The notes under the pieces: model-generated
Seen by the model: only the letters and a program-made list of their open reading frames with translations
Told to the model about the DNA's origin: nothing
The model's database searches: none
In this document: in pieces, positions 39,359 to 51,401 of the stretch
Position numbering within the stretch: the stretch's first letter is position 1
Layout: each line of letters begins with the position of its first letter
Assembly (NCBI RefSeq): GCF_910594005.1
Contig: NC_057819.1
Coordinates: forward strand, 128,561,669 to 128,625,668
Length of the DNA stretch: 64,000 nucleotides
Direction of reading: 5' to 3'
Source: Cervus elaphus
Lineage: Eukaryota; Chordata; Mammalia; Artiodactyla; Cervidae
Program-made: the position numbers and the translations under genes

Positions 39359-40157
39359 GGCTTGCCTTCTTCATGCTCTGGACAGGTGGATTGCTGGAGG
39401 GGAAAAAAAAAAAGCAAAGTTGAAGTCCGTTGTGAAAATGAACCAAAAGACCCTCCCTCCACCCCACCCCACCCCATCCATCGCCCTGGGCCCTGCAGGT
39501 CTTTCTCCTTGGGTTTTGTCCCCTCAACTGCCCCTCGCCACCAGACCCTTCCTGATCAAATGTCACTACGCCAGAGGGCTGATTGCCTCCTTCCTGCCAA
39601 GTGAGAGGAAAACAAGGGAGGCTGTCAACAGGCCCAGACAAAGTCATCAGAAACTTTCAGCAGAGGGGATGGCTGTCTACCTGTCTCTTCCTGGGGATCG
39701 GGGAGAGACAGTTCATTAAGGGCTGCGGTGTGGGCGCCGCTTGTCAGCAGAGCTGAAGGCAAGATGGCTTGCTGCCCTGGCCTGGCATCCACTTCATGTG
39801 CCCGAAGCACGCCTATCTGCTCCATCACGCTCTGAAGTCCAGCACCTTCTGTGCTTCAGCTCCCATCTGCCCACCTGGCCCCAGATTCCTGGCTGTGTCT
39901 GGGCTCCACCCTTGCCTGTCTGCCCCCTTGGTTGGCCCCAAGGGGACACATGAGAGCCCCAGGGGTTCAGGGTGACAGGGAAAGGAGTGAGCAGGGGCTG
40001 GACAGGCGAGCTGGGGTGGACCAGATGGCCAAGCCTCGCCTTGGACCAGGCAGGCTGTGGGGCAGTGCTGGGAGGTCCCACAGGCCTGGGCCTAATTCCC
40101 AAGGTGGCCAGAGCCGGGGAATACTAGTCAGGCAGCCGAGAAGCGGTGTAGCAGGGG

Positions 40158-40230
40158 CTAGAGACAGAGGAGCCTGGCGGGCTACAGTCCAGAGGGTCGC
40201 AAAGAGACGGACACGGCAGAGTGCTGAGCA
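40158..40230 (+). mobile_element. Bov-tA 3' fragment
   Basis: GACAGAGGAGCCTGGCGGGC to AGAGACGGACACGGCAGAG; only the 3' third of the SINE. Confidence 0.75.
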
Positions 40231-40371
40231 TGCCTGACCCGCTCAGGGACAAATAAAGAGGCTTCCTTAGCACCCCTGCAAGGATGCAATGGGCCAGCCA
40301 TGAGCGGTCCCTGTCGCCATCTGGCGGTGGTCGCCAGAACTGCCGGCTCTCTGGGGCAGGTAACTGTTTCT

Positions 40372-40746
40372 TGATGCTTTTGAACTGTGGTGTTGGAGAA
40401 GACTCTTGAGAGTCCCTTGGACTGCAAGGAGATCCAACCAGTCCATCCTAAAGGAAATCAGTCCTGAATATTCATTGGAAGGACCGATGCTGAAGCTGAA
40501 ACTCCAATACTTTGGCCACCTGATGCAAAGAACTGACTCATTTGAAAAGACCCTGATGCTGGGAAAGATTGAAGGCTGGAGGAGAAGGGGATGACAGAGG
40601 ATGAGATGGTTGGATGGCATCACCGACTCGATGGACATGAGTTTGAGTAAACTCTGGGAGTTGGTGATGGACGGGGAGGCCTGGCGTGCTGTGGTCCATG
40701 TGGTCACAGAGAGTCGGACACGACTGAGCGACTGAACTGAACTGAA
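40372..40746 (+). mobile_element. BovB LINE 3' fragment
   Basis: This 5'-truncated BovB 3' end (LRVPWTARRSNQSILKE coding remnant) ends ACTGAACTGAAC. Target-site borders are less clear (tgtttct on both sides). Confidence 0.88.
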
Positions 40747-40756
40747 CTTTGTTTCT

Positions 40757-42463
40757 GTCTCTGCAAGTCAGGAAGTGCAGACAGAGGCTTCTGTCCAGGC
40801 ATGCAGGGGTGTGGCACTGATCCTTCCTGATCCCCCAGCCAGGAGCCCAGGAATAACAAGAAGGCTCCACGCCCTTGAAAAGAGGATGTAGGGCCTTCAG
40901 AGAGGTGGTGGAGGAGTAGGAGATGAAAGCAGAGGGGATGGAGCTAGAAAGAGAACAGTGCCCGGCTCTCAGACCAGGAGGGGTGGCAGACACTGGAGCT
41001 CAGGCTCTGGGGTCTCTTGGGCTCTTGGTCTGCAGCCAGTGAGACCAGGAGCGACTCAGACACCCAACTAGATCCTCACCTCTGAGGTCAGCCAGGGGTG
41101 GTCCAGCTGCCCCATTAAGGTGGGCAGGCTGGTGCTCCACTTCCAGCTACTTATGGACTGTTCTAGAAGAGGGGTGGCGCTGAGGCTGCGGGTGGTAGAG
41201 GGTAGCAGTTTGGGAAGCAGAGACAGGGAATCTAGTCTCAGCCCCCCGCCCCCCACACGCTCTGCCCTCCTGGTAATGCTCTCCACCACCAGGCTCTGCA
41301 TTCAAGGCGGCGACACCCAGGGCTCCCTGCTGACAGCAACCGTTTTCTGAGTATGTGTTTTGGCCACAGGGACCAGAGCATGAGACCTTAAACACCACTG
41401 AGGTTTCTAGCTCTAGAGAGCAGGAGGCCCAGCTCCCGTCATGGGCAATTTCAGGGGTCAGAGTGCATGTATGTATGGCTCGGGGAGGGAGGGGAGAGGG
41501 TAGAAGAACCAGCAGAGCACTGTGGGGCCTGGGGCGAGGGGAGAAGCAGAAAGAAGCATAAACCTGAGTGGGCTCCTCCATCCCACTCACCAGTTCATTT
41601 ACACAGAAGCTGGCGGGAGTCTACACCCTGGACGCATATTACACTCTCCCAGGGAGCTTTCAAGAAAACACCCACGCCTAAATGCCTAAACCACCTCCTT
41701 CATCTCCCTCCCTGTTTTCCCTAGCCAGCTGGGCCCCAAGATCCTGACTTTGTTGATCTGCGTGGAGTCCTGGTAGGGCATTCATGCCCCCAAGGACGTG
41801 GGAGGAGGGAGCATGCCGCCAAGAGAGAGAAGAGGTCCCGGGCAGACCCTGGATGCACCCTGGAGCCAGTGCAGGCAGCGCAGAAGTCCGCCAGGGACTC
41901 AGTTCAAGGAGCCACTCTCTGACCCCTAGACCACCACCCAACAGCTCTCCTGGGAAGGAGGGGACTCAAACGGGGCACTCAGCGTGACAGTGAAACCTGG
42001 GACCGAGGGATCTGGTGTCCCACCGCAATCCTTCCACGGGGTCAGATCCACAGGGGTGGTGCTGAACATGAATGGACAGATAAAAGGACGGATGGATGGG
42101 TGGACGGATACTGAAAGCGCTTAGGAGCTTAGACTCTGGGTCTCCCTACCTGGCTAGCCCTGCCTATCCTAGGAGACCCATGCCTTTCAAAGGCCCAGCC
42201 CATCCCTTCCCTTCAGACTTTGTCCAGGGACCCCCACCCCTTCCCTAGCCACATGACCTTGCGCTTGGACAGGCTGCCCTGAACCCGCGTGCCAGGACAT
42301 GTCCCTCCAGGTTTAACTATTCCAGCCAGGAGCCAAGAACCTGCCGTACTATCCGTCTCCACCAGGGGGCGCTCTATGCCCAGGCACTTTTTATTGGTCT
42401 GTTTGACAACTATTCAACTGAGATCCATGCTATGCCAAGCGCTGGGTCCAAAGACGGGGGTAA
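40757..42463. other. Intergenic unique sequence
   Basis: Mostly non-repetitive. The piece near 42398-42450 resembles the 3' end of an old L2/MIR element. No gene, exon with conserved product or RNA gene was recognised. Confidence 0.45.
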
Positions 42464-42592
42464 GTAAGGTTAGTCACTCCGTCCTGTCTGACTTTTTGCG
42501 ATCCCGTGGACTGTAGCCTGTCAGGCTCCTCTGTTCATGAAATTCTCCAGGCAAGAATACTGGAGTGAGTTGCCATTTCCTTCTCTGGTTTC
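42464..42592 (-). mobile_element. Bov-A SINE fragment, antisense
   Basis: AGGTTAGTCACTCCGTCCTG to GAGTTGCCATTTCCTTCTC, without the tRNA-related head. Confidence 0.8.
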
Positions 42593-44749
42593 TCAATAGA
42601 ATTCTTCAATTTTTTTTACGCAGTTCAGTATTGTCTTCTGAAGGTCAGAGACTTGTAAAGTCCTTTTTTGTAAGAGCACCACAGTACAAAAGTATCTATA
42701 AATGACAAAAGACTTAAAAGTCATGGTTAAATATCTGATAAATTGATAAAGAAATTGGACAATACTTATTCCTTAGTCAAAGTAACCAGAGATCTCAAAA
42801 TCAAATATAAGTCACTTAAAGGCAAAGAAACTCATATAATCTGTTTATCAAAAATGCAAAAAAATGCAAAAAAAAAAATACATGAAGATAAGATACAGCC
42901 TGGGATGGGCTTGCCCAGGGGCACTTGGGGAACTGGGTCCTGGTGCATTGGGAGGAGGAGGGGGCTGGAGATGGGAGACCCCAGGGGAAGGAAATTAAGT
43001 CCCAAGAGGAGGTGGCAGGGGAGGGGGAAGGAGGGAACGTATGGCGGCAGAAAGGATTTCAGGATTTGAAACTTGGAAGAGGAGGGAGTCTGTAACGAAA
43101 CTCAGGACCCTTAGGAAGATAAAACCTGGAACTTCCAAGGTCAGCAGCAAACTACACAAGATTCCTCCAGGAGGTCCTGATTCAGTCCCTGGAGCCCCCC
43201 TTCCCTGCTGGTCCAAGGGTGGCCAGAAAACCTTCCCCTGGTCACCGCGAAGACTGGGGGCAGGATGGTCATCTGAAAAGATCCCTCCCCTGTCTACAGC
43301 CATACCACCCTGAGCACGCCCAATCTCGTCCGAAAAGACCCCTCCTCCCTGCCTTGCACCCTGGAAATGCCAGGGTGGGGGATCTCCCTCCTGCCAGGCA
43401 AGGTGGAACTTCCTTCCTAATCTCAATGAGCCCGAAATCGGTCAAGAGGACCATGGTCCCTTGTGGCCTCTGGTTGGAATACGACCCTGTGTACACGTTT
43501 CACCTCCTTGGAGGACGGGGTCTTTAACTACCCGCCCCGGTGGTCTCGGGCTGAGCCCGGTGGATGATGCTCCCTCCTGGTGTGGGAGGGACACACTTGA
43601 CCGAGGTTCTCTGGGCTCTGGATGGGGAGATGCCCGTGGCTTTTACGGCTTTCCTTGTAGGCAACAGTGGATCACTGGTGTATCCAATCACAGCTCTCTT
43701 ACCTCACTTGGGATGCTTTGGGGGGTGTGGGTAGGCAGCCCCTTCCCTGTTCTTTTATTGACACATGAAGGGCAAGGATGCAGCTTCCTAAACAGAGACT
43801 TTCCATGTGATGTGTTCAGTGCCTGCCCTCCCTTGACCCAGATCTGTAGCCCGTATCTGGGAAGAGGCACACGGATCTCAACATTCTTGGCTCACGGACA
43901 AGAGAGATAATTGTCTTCCTTTATTTATTAATGCCATCTGCTTTCCTGGAGGAGGGAAAAAAATCTCAGCAGGGTGGTGCCAGGGAGTCTCAACCTCCAG
44001 GCAGGGGTACCCATCCCAGAGAGAACCAAGCGAAGTACGCACGGGGGTGCTTGAAACAGAACAGTAGTCGTGTCTGCAAGACCACACTGACTCATAAAAG
44101 ACGCATTCTCTGATTTTCATTGCCAACCTTTGAGTTAAAGCCTAAAGCTAAATAGTAGTAATGTCTTGGTTTATGAAGAGGTTTTCTTGGGAAGAATTTT
44201 GGTTTCGTGCTATATTTGTGAATTAGAGAATAGCTGTTAGGCATTATTTTATGGATAACTGATTTGCATATGGTTGATTACAAATAAAACATACTAGAAT
44301 CCGAAACCAAAAAGGCTTCATTATGCACCCAGGCCCTTTCTGGGGTCCTTCTCGTCAAGCCGCCCCAGTGTACAGCCCACCCTCCTCAACCTCACCCAAG
44401 ACTGGTCCAGGAGGGTATGGGAAGGATTGCATCTCCCCACCCCCGGATCCATATGGTGAAGGAAGTCCTCATGGCTCAGGAGGAGACATGATTTGGAGAG
44501 ATGCTCCTTACAGGAGCGATCAAGTTGACATGAAGTCGTGAGGGTGACCCCCGGCCCAGTATGACTGGCGCCCCCTTGAAGAAGGGACATTCGGACTCAC
44601 AGACACGCACAGAGGGAACACGTGACGAGACAGAGAGGAGATGGCCACCGGCCCACCAAGGGGAGCCTGGAACAGGCCCTTCCCGCAGCTTCAGGTGGGA
44701 CCCGGCCTCCTGACGACCTTCATTTTCCTCTGGTTGCCCTGCACAGCGT
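42593..44749. other. Intergenic sequence around the 5S fragment
   Basis: The left part (42600-42900) is AT-rich with L1-like A-runs. 42900-44750 is unique apart from the 5S rRNA piece. No coding gene is supported. Confidence 0.45.
43292..43331 (+). pseudogene. 5S rRNA retropseudogene fragment, first 40 nt
   Basis: The segment starts GTCTACAGCCATACCACCC and ends CAATCTCGTCC, matching the 5' end of 5S rRNA with a few changes. It then stops abruptly. It is bracketed by direct repeats GAAAAGATCCCTCC (from 43275) and GAAAAGACCCCTCC (from 43332). A 5'-complete, 3'-truncated small RNA without an A-tail but with a target-site duplication fits a tailless retropseudogene. It is not a functional 5S gene. 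Confidence 0.75.
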
Positions 44750-44968
44750 CACCTTCCCTGGTGGCTCAGGGGTAAAGAATCCGTCTGCAATGCAGGAGCC
44801 GCCAGAGACACAGGTTTGATCCCTGGGTCGGGAAGATCCCCTGGAGAAGGGAATGGCTACCCACTCCAGTGTTCTTGCCGGGACAATCCCCTGAGCAGAG
44901 GAGCCTGGTGGGTACAGTCCATGGGGTCACAAAGAGTAGGACACAGCTGAAGCGAGTTAGCATACACG
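44750..44968 (+). mobile_element. Bov-tA SINE
   Basis: CCTTCCCTGGTGGCTCAGGGG to ACACAGCTGAAGCGAGTTAGC with a short CA tail. An antisense CHR-2-like fragment follows (44985-45076). Confidence 0.9.
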
Positions 44969-45656
44969 CACACACACACAGCACGTTGGATTTTAATTCC
45001 TCCGCCAGGGATGGAACTTGCACTCCCTGCAGTAGCGTCTCGAAGTCTTAACCGCTGGACCACCAGGGACGCCCCTTGTCACTGTGATTTTGGACTTCCA
45101 GGCTCCAGAACCATGAGATGTTACATTTCTGTTAAGTTGCCCAGTCTGTGCTACTTTAGCAGACGGCAAAGCAGCAAATATATCAGATTCGCTAGTCACT
45201 GGTCCCTGTGGAGGAGGGACCTTCCGATGACTCACAAACTCCCCTGTAGGCCTTGGTGATTCTGACCAAGGAAGAGACCCCCTCGCCCCACCCAGGCTGG
45301 TCCCCTGGGCTCCACTTTCCGGTCTGACAACCTCCCCCAGGGAAGCCCTCACCCCCAACACAGGTACTCGGACACTTGCACACTTATGGGTAACCATCCT
45401 TGCAGCCCAAGAGTTTGGTAGCACCTTATAGAAACGGTAAGGCGGCTGTAGAAATCACACAGGTGGTGGGCAGTAGCTTAACTCCCAGAGACATCTGATT
45501 CGGAGCCGAAGTGACACCTGGAGACGGAGTTCAGAGGTCTGGGGTGTTAGGAGGATCGTGTACACGATGGAGTTCAGTTTGGAAAGTGATGGCAGTGAGC
45601 CTGATGGCAGGGGAGGGCCTTTCACAAATACTGATGAAGAACTGAAGAATGAATGA

Positions 45657-45855
45657 GGGACTTCCTGGTGGTCCAGTGACAAGACTCCACACTCCCAGTG
45701 CAGGGGGCCTGGGTTGGATCCTTGGTCGGGGAACCAGATCCCATGTGCCCTAACTAAGAGTTCACATGCCACAACTAAAAATCCTGCGTGCCACAGCTAA
45801 GACCTGGAACAGCCAAATAAATCAATAAAAATATTTTTGAAAAAAAATGAATGAA
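45657..45855 (+). mobile_element. CHR-2-like SINE
   Basis: GGGACTTCCTGGTGGTCCAG to GGAACAGCCAAATAAATC and an A-rich tail. It is flanked by GAATGAATGA-type sequence on both sides, a possible target-site duplication. Confidence 0.88.
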
Positions 45856-46332
45856 TGAATGAACCCGCTAAATGTTGTTCCCAAGTCTGAACTGTCTCCC
45901 CTCTGGACACGGCATGTTTTATAATGATGAGCTAGCTGCACGCAGAGAAACTGCAAAGGGCGGGAGCACATCAACTGTGCCATGAATCTCTCACCCTGAG
46001 TTCTCAGAATTGCAATTATTTAGCAAGGAGGGGTGGGTGGCGTCGGGGGTCCCGTGCCCCTACATGCAAAGAACACACGCAGTCTTCCCCAGGGCCTCAG
46101 CCTCCTCAAAAAAAAACTCCCCAGGGAAGAATGTAATGGAAAAAGTAAGCAGGGTGAGAGAAGCTTATCTTTCTGGGGTGTAACCAAGGATCGCAGAGTC
46201 TGGCCTCCGTGAAGGGCAGGGCAGGGACCACACAGACCCATGGGAAGAGAGACTGCTGCAGGGGAAGTTCACTTTGGGACATCTTTTCTTTCTTTCAGAT
46301 CAATTTTTTTAAAAATATGCAATTTATTTTCA

Positions 46333-46470
46333 GAACTTCCCTGGAGGTCTGGTGGCTAAGACTCTGCGCTCCCAATGCAGGGGGCCCGGGTTGGATCCCT
46401 GGTCAGGGAACAAGATCCCACATGCTGCATGAAGTCAAATAAATAAAATAATAAATATTTTAATTAAAAA
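46333..46470 (+). mobile_element. CHR-2-like SINE
   Basis: GAACTTCCCTGGAGGTCTGG to CATGAAGTCAAATAAATAAA. A purine-rich GGAAAGGA tract follows at 46494-46560. Confidence 0.88.
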
Positions 46471-46677
46471 ATAAAAATATGTAGTTTATTTTCATGGGGA
46501 AGGAAAGAATGAGAGGAAAGGAGGAAAGGAAGGACAGGGAGGAGAGAGAGGAAAACTGAAAGTCTTCCTGTCCTTCGTCTGCCGGGTCCCAGGGACCCAA
46601 CTCCTCCTCTTTAATCTGCTATGATGTCTTTTGTCTCTTTATGCAAATACAGGAAAATATGGATACAGGGAAAGAAA

Positions 46678-46836
46678 AAAAGTGAAAGTCGCTCAGTCGT
46701 GTCCGACTCTTTGCAACCCCATGGAGAAGTCCATGGAATTCTCCAGGCCAGAATCCTGGAGAGGGTAGCCTATACTAGAGAGAGGTCTCCCGCATTGCAG
46801 GCCGGTTCTTTACCAGCTGAGCCAGCAGGGAAGTCC
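46678..46836 (-). mobile_element. Bov-tA SINE, antisense, internally deleted
   Basis: AAAGTGAAAGTCGCTCAGTC to GAGCCAGCAGGGAAGTCC, with part of the middle missing. Confidence 0.85.
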
Positions 46837-47169
46837 GGGGACCAATAAAACTCCCCTCTGCAGCCTGGGGCTGGAGCCTTTTTAAAATTCTACTTTGCAT
46901 GTGGGCGGGGTGGGGAGGAAAGGGGGGAGACGGGCCAGGAGCGTCGTCCCCGCCCTTCTCTGTCCTTCCTCTGTTTGTGCGACCAGCCCCAAAGGGGCCT
47001 GCTTAAGGGGCCCAATAGAGTCTCCTCCAGCTGGGACTGAACCCCTTTTTGTCCCCTGAAAACCCCTTTCCTCAACCCTCTACCTCCACATGTGTCCGTG
47101 TGCGTGTGTGCATGTGTGTGTGTCAACAGGCGTGCATAAGAGGTTGCCCTATTTTTTGCCTGTGGAGGG

Positions 47170-47380
47170 AGGGGCTCCCCAGGTGGCACAGTGGGAAAGA
47201 ACCCGCCTGCCAACTCAGGAGGTGCAGGAGACACGGGTTTGATCCCTGGGTGGGGAAGATCCCCTGGAGGAGGAAATGGCAACCTGTTTCAGTATACCTG
47301 CCTGGAAAATTCCATGGACAGAGGAGCCTGGCAGGCTACAGGTCGCCAAGAGTCAGACACGACTGAGCAATTGAGTACAC
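47170..47380 (+). mobile_element. Bov-tA SINE
   Basis: GGGGCTCCCCAGGTGGCACAG to ACACGACTGAGCAATTGAG. Confidence 0.9.
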
Positions 47381-48149
47381 ACGCGCACACACGTGGAAGG
47401 AGAACAGAGGCTGAGCCCGGCCACGTCTGGTTGACCCTAAAGACTGGGGTCCACAGCAAAGTCCCTGTCAACGGGGACGCCCCCTCCGGACAGCTGGGCT
47501 CAGCCTCCCCAGCTCCTCTCTTGAGCCAGAAGCTGCCCGATGGATGTGCCCCCTAAGTCTCCTGGTGCCCTGACTACACTGACTGCCGGTGACCGAAAAA
47601 CATCTGGGTCTCTCGCACCCCGGGTCCCAGCGCCCTCTGCTCAGCACCCGTTCAGGGGAGGAGCGGAGAAGGGCTCGCAGAGCAAGCAGAGCTGGCTGGT
47701 CACATGCTGCCTGAACGCTGTCAGCTGAGGGTCCCGGTCCCCGGGCTGGCCTGAAGTGCCTGTAAACCAGATGGGGGAGGGGAAGCCCAGCAGACTCACA
47801 GAGTCCTGGACTTGGGGGGCGGGGGAGGGGAGGAGAAGACCCCCAGTTCCAAAGCCAGTGCCCGGGAGCCTGGCTGGATGCCCACTGCGGCACCCCAGAG
47901 GAGCGCTTCTCCACCCAGGAGTCTGCCTCCAGGGGATACTGGGCAATGTCTGGAGACATTAGCGGAGGTGGGAGGTGGGGGTGAGGGAGGGGTGGGGGGT
48001 GAGGGGCGGGCGTCTTGACGCGGAGGCCAGGGATGCGCCCCGAGTCCTCCCTGGATAGCACTGCCCCCACCGCGGAGAATGACCTGGCCCAAACGGTAGT
48101 CCTGGCAGTCTGAGAAATCCTGCCCCAGAGGCAAGGCGGGCGCGAGGCG

Positions 48150-48830
48150 AGGCTCCCCGGGCCTCATCACACCCACCCGTCCGAGCTTCCTGAGCCCAGG
48201 AAGGCGACTTCTTCTCTAGGGAACAAGTTCCCGCGTCGCGCTGGGCCCAAAGACAGAGGCATGAACGCTGTATCTCACAGATGCCGGGCTGGGTGACGGG
48301 CTCGCAGTCAGGGAGGGGACGGAGAATAGGTGCCCAGCGGGGGAGGCTGAGTGGAACGCCCGGATCTTGGCCGGGCCCTGAAGGCGGGGAGGGGGCAGGA
48401 CCCGCCGGCCCCGGACGGGCGGGCTGTCCGCCCAGCCGACGACACCGGTGGAGACAGCAGGTCCGGGCCTGCTGCCCCCGCGGCGGCGATCGCGTTGCAG
48501 GGGTGTCGGGGCGGGGCTGGGGGTGGGGAACCGGAGGCGCCCCGGGTTGGCTGGGGGCGGGGGGCGGGCCCACACGGAGAGTGACGTCGGCACGCCCGAG
48601 GCTCGTCCCCACCCCCTCCGCCAGCCTCCCCAGGTGCGTGGGAGACAGAGGGGCGTCTGCGGAATTAGGGGGCCGGCCTCCTTGCGCCCCCCTATCCCCG
48701 TACCTCCCCCAGGGGGGCAGGGCCGGAGAGGCGGGGCAAGGGGGCAGAGAGCCGGCTGGAATTCCAGGGGCACCCTCCAACAGCGCCCCCGGCCCCCGCA
48801 CCCAGGGCCTCCGCTCCAGGCAGGGCCAGG
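48150..48830. promoter_or_regulatory. Isolated CpG-rich block with GC boxes and a CRE-like site
   Basis: Sequence dense in CpG holds GGGGCGGGGC (48508-48517), a second GC-box cluster at 48554-48569 and TGACGTCG (48582-48589). It lies between CD300A and GPRC5C, away from either gene's mapped start. It may be an orphan CpG island, promoter or enhancer. The long open frames on both strands here reflect GC content, not coding. Confidence 0.5.
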
Positions 48831-48870
48831 CAGTGGTGGCCCTGAATCTGAACAGTCCTCCAGACCTTGA

Positions 48871-49080
48871 GGGCTTCCCTGGTGGCTCAGACGGTAAAGC
48901 GGCTGCCTGCAATGCGGGAGACCCAGGTTCGATCCCTGGGTCGGGAAGGTCCCCTGGAGGAGGGCATGGCATCCCGCTCCAGTGTTCTTGCCTGAGAATC
49001 CCCATGGACAGAGGAGCCTGGCGGGCCGCAGTCCACGGGGTCGCAGAGGCGGATACGACGGAGTGACTTCGGTTTCAGTT
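48871..49080 (+). mobile_element. Bov-tA SINE at the edge of the CpG block
   Basis: GGGCTTCCCTGGTGGCTCAG to GAGTGACTTCGGTTTCAGTT. It is bracketed by tccagaccttga (48859-48870) and tccagacttga (49081-49091). Confidence 0.92.
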
Positions 49081-50791
49081 TCCAGACTTGAGTCGAGGTC
49101 CCAGGGCTCCCCTTCAGCGCAGCCTGTGATTTCGGGGTCCTCTAATTCAACAGGTGGGGTCCCCTCAGCCAGGGCTTAGGCAGAGCTGGAGACTCGGGGT
49201 CTATTTTACAAATGAGGGGAACCAACCAGGGTCAGGGGAGCTGCCCGAGGTTGGGGAGCTAGGAAGAACCCATCCCACCCCAGGAGGAGCCTCGTTGACC
49301 GCAGAGGCGCCTACTTGGGGGGCTGGCAGGAGGGCGCTGCTTGGCGGAAGTGTAATCTCCCCGGCTAAGACCAGCATGGAGCCAGGATGGAACCACCCTC
49401 CCCGTGCCCACGCCAGCCCCTGGGTCTGACCTGGGAACAGAGGAGTGAGGCTGTGAGCCCCCAGCGGGCAGGGACCAGATCTTTCGAGGTCCTCAGGAGC
49501 TTAATAAGCATTTGCTTACGGACTGAAAGCTGTTCAGTCGTAGTTCTTCAACCTGGCTTCTTGACTTCCTGTGCCCAGGGCCCTGCCCGGGTCTGGCTCT
49601 CTCCACTCTCAGCAGCCTGCTGTCCCGCCCCCTGGGCGCCCACGAGGGACAGCAGAGGCACCGTCCTGAGGGTAGAAGATGGCAAAATCTGGCCTAGAGA
49701 GCGGCCTGTCTGGGCAGGGAACACTAGACCAGCGTACATGGCCATGACTTCCATGGAGTGAACTTGAGCTCAACACTAAATATGAACTCAGAGTTTACGC
49801 TTCCATTTTACAGATGAGGAAACCGAGGGAGGGTCAAGAGAGCTGCAGCGTCACACAGCGAGCAAGATCCCGGATCTAAACCCATGGCCGTCTGATCTCC
49901 TGGGACGCTTCTCTCCTCTGCAGTTGTCTCCTGCTACAAGTGAGCAACTGGCCCCTGGCCCCCACCCCTTCCCGGAGGGTACTGATGCCCCTGTCTGTCA
50001 CCCACATCCCAGAGGGACCCACCGCCCCAGCCTCTGCCCATCAGCCGCCTTCCCTCAAGGAGACCAAGGTCAGAGCCCCGCCCTGAGCCTGGGGAGGATG
50101 AGGTCAGAGCATTACCGGGCTGATGCAGGTGCTAAATAATTCATGCACTGCTGTGAGCGGGGCTGCAGCTTCCGGGAGGGCCCAGAGTGCAGACGGCAAG
50201 CAGGAAACAGTCTGGTCACTCTCATCTGTGGCTGAGCATCCGGGTCCCCCTGGGGCTGGAAGTGCTAGGCTGGGTGAGAATGGATTGGAGGGCCGATGGA
50301 CCCTTACTGGCCGCGTGACCACGGGCGAGTCACTTAACCTGTGCCTTTCTCGAACAGAAACTGTGAGGTGCCCTGAAAGAGTTTGGGGACCACGTGTGTA
50401 ACTGCGGGCGGTCGGGCTTGGCAGGTCCTCCTGGCTCAGGGGAGGTTTTGATCGTCCCCGGCTCCAGCTTGTTTTTCCATGAGCCCAGAATTTCACCCAG
50501 TGCTTCCCCCTCCCCGCAGCTCATCAAGGAGTAGCAGGAATTAAGACAAAGGTGGGTCCCCTCTCTTGCCCTATCCTTGCATCGCCAGGCCTTGCCTGTT
50601 GTGTTTAGGGGGAGAAGGGGAGAGCAGGGAGAGAGTGATCTTGGGCCTGGCTGGTTTGGGAGGCCCGGTCTCTCCTTAGAATAAATCCCCAACCAAGAAA
50701 AAAATTCAGTTAGAATCAAGCTGTCTTTGTTAGTCTAGAAGGCAAGGAGTTGAATTCAAAATATTAACAAATCCCAGAAAAATTATTTTTT
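49081..50791. other. Intergenic sequence with MIR remnants
   Basis: A MIR core (TTTTACAGATGAGGAAACCG) lies at about 49735-49915 and another (GAGTCACTTAACCTGTGCC) at about 50290-50350. The rest is unique, without a supported gene. Confidence 0.6.
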
Positions 50792-51012
50792 GAGGGGCCC
50801 GCCTCAAGGCATGTGGGATCCTAGTTCCCTGACTGGGTTTGAACCCACGCCCCCTGCAATGCGAGCACAGAGTCCTAACCACTGAACTGCCAGGGAAGTC
50901 CCAGAAAAACTCTCAATGAACATACAGGGATTCTGCAGTATTGGGCTTCCCTGGTAACTCAGCTGGTAAGGAATCTGCCTGCAATGTGGGAGACCTGGGT
51001 TCGGTCCCCAAA
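50792..51012. mobile_element. Antisense CHR-2-like SINE and truncated Bov-tA head
   Basis: 50792-50903 is the reverse complement of a CHR-2-like SINE. 50943-51012 is a sense Bov-tA head (GGGCTTCCCTGGTAACTCAG) that stops after TTCGGTCCCC. Confidence 0.8.
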
Positions 51013-51395
51013 CGGAGAATAAGTTCATTTAATCCTGAACAGTGATGAAGCCATAACTGCTCCACACGGTTTGACAGAGATGGGTGTGCAATTTACATAG
51101 GTGTCCCCTGCACCTGGTTTGGGCCGATGCTGGTTTTTTCCATTGGAGGTCTGTGTGTGATGCAGCTGGATCACCTGGCCCAAGACTGGAAGAAGCAGGG
51201 TCATGGGGTACTCTCGAATCCAGGCAGGTCTGAATCCATCAGGAGCCCATCCCTGCTCAAGCCTCACCCGCCGCCAGCCCCCAGGGGACGCAGACTCTGA
51301 ACAAACCCACATTCACTGCCGGCGGCTCCCCATGGTCGCTTAGCGCTGCCAGGACTCACACATAAGGCTATCAGGTCGAAATGCAAGACAGAGCC

Positions 51396-51401
51396 TTTAT
51401 T
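51396..51401 (-). terminator. Orphan poly(A) signal AATAAA in repeat-free intergenic DNA
   Basis: A canonical AATAAA (minus strand), followed by GGCTCTGTCTTGC, lies about 2.5 kb beyond the proximal GPRC5C signal in sequence without obvious interspersed repeats. It could be a distal GPRC5C poly(A) site or the end of an unannotated minus-strand transcript. Confidence 0.35.

Noticed and set aside
47959..49005. 348-codon minus and 261-codon plus open frames
   Set aside because: Both lie in CpG-rich DNA where stop codons are rare; both run into the Bov-tA SINE at 48871-49080 and resemble no family.
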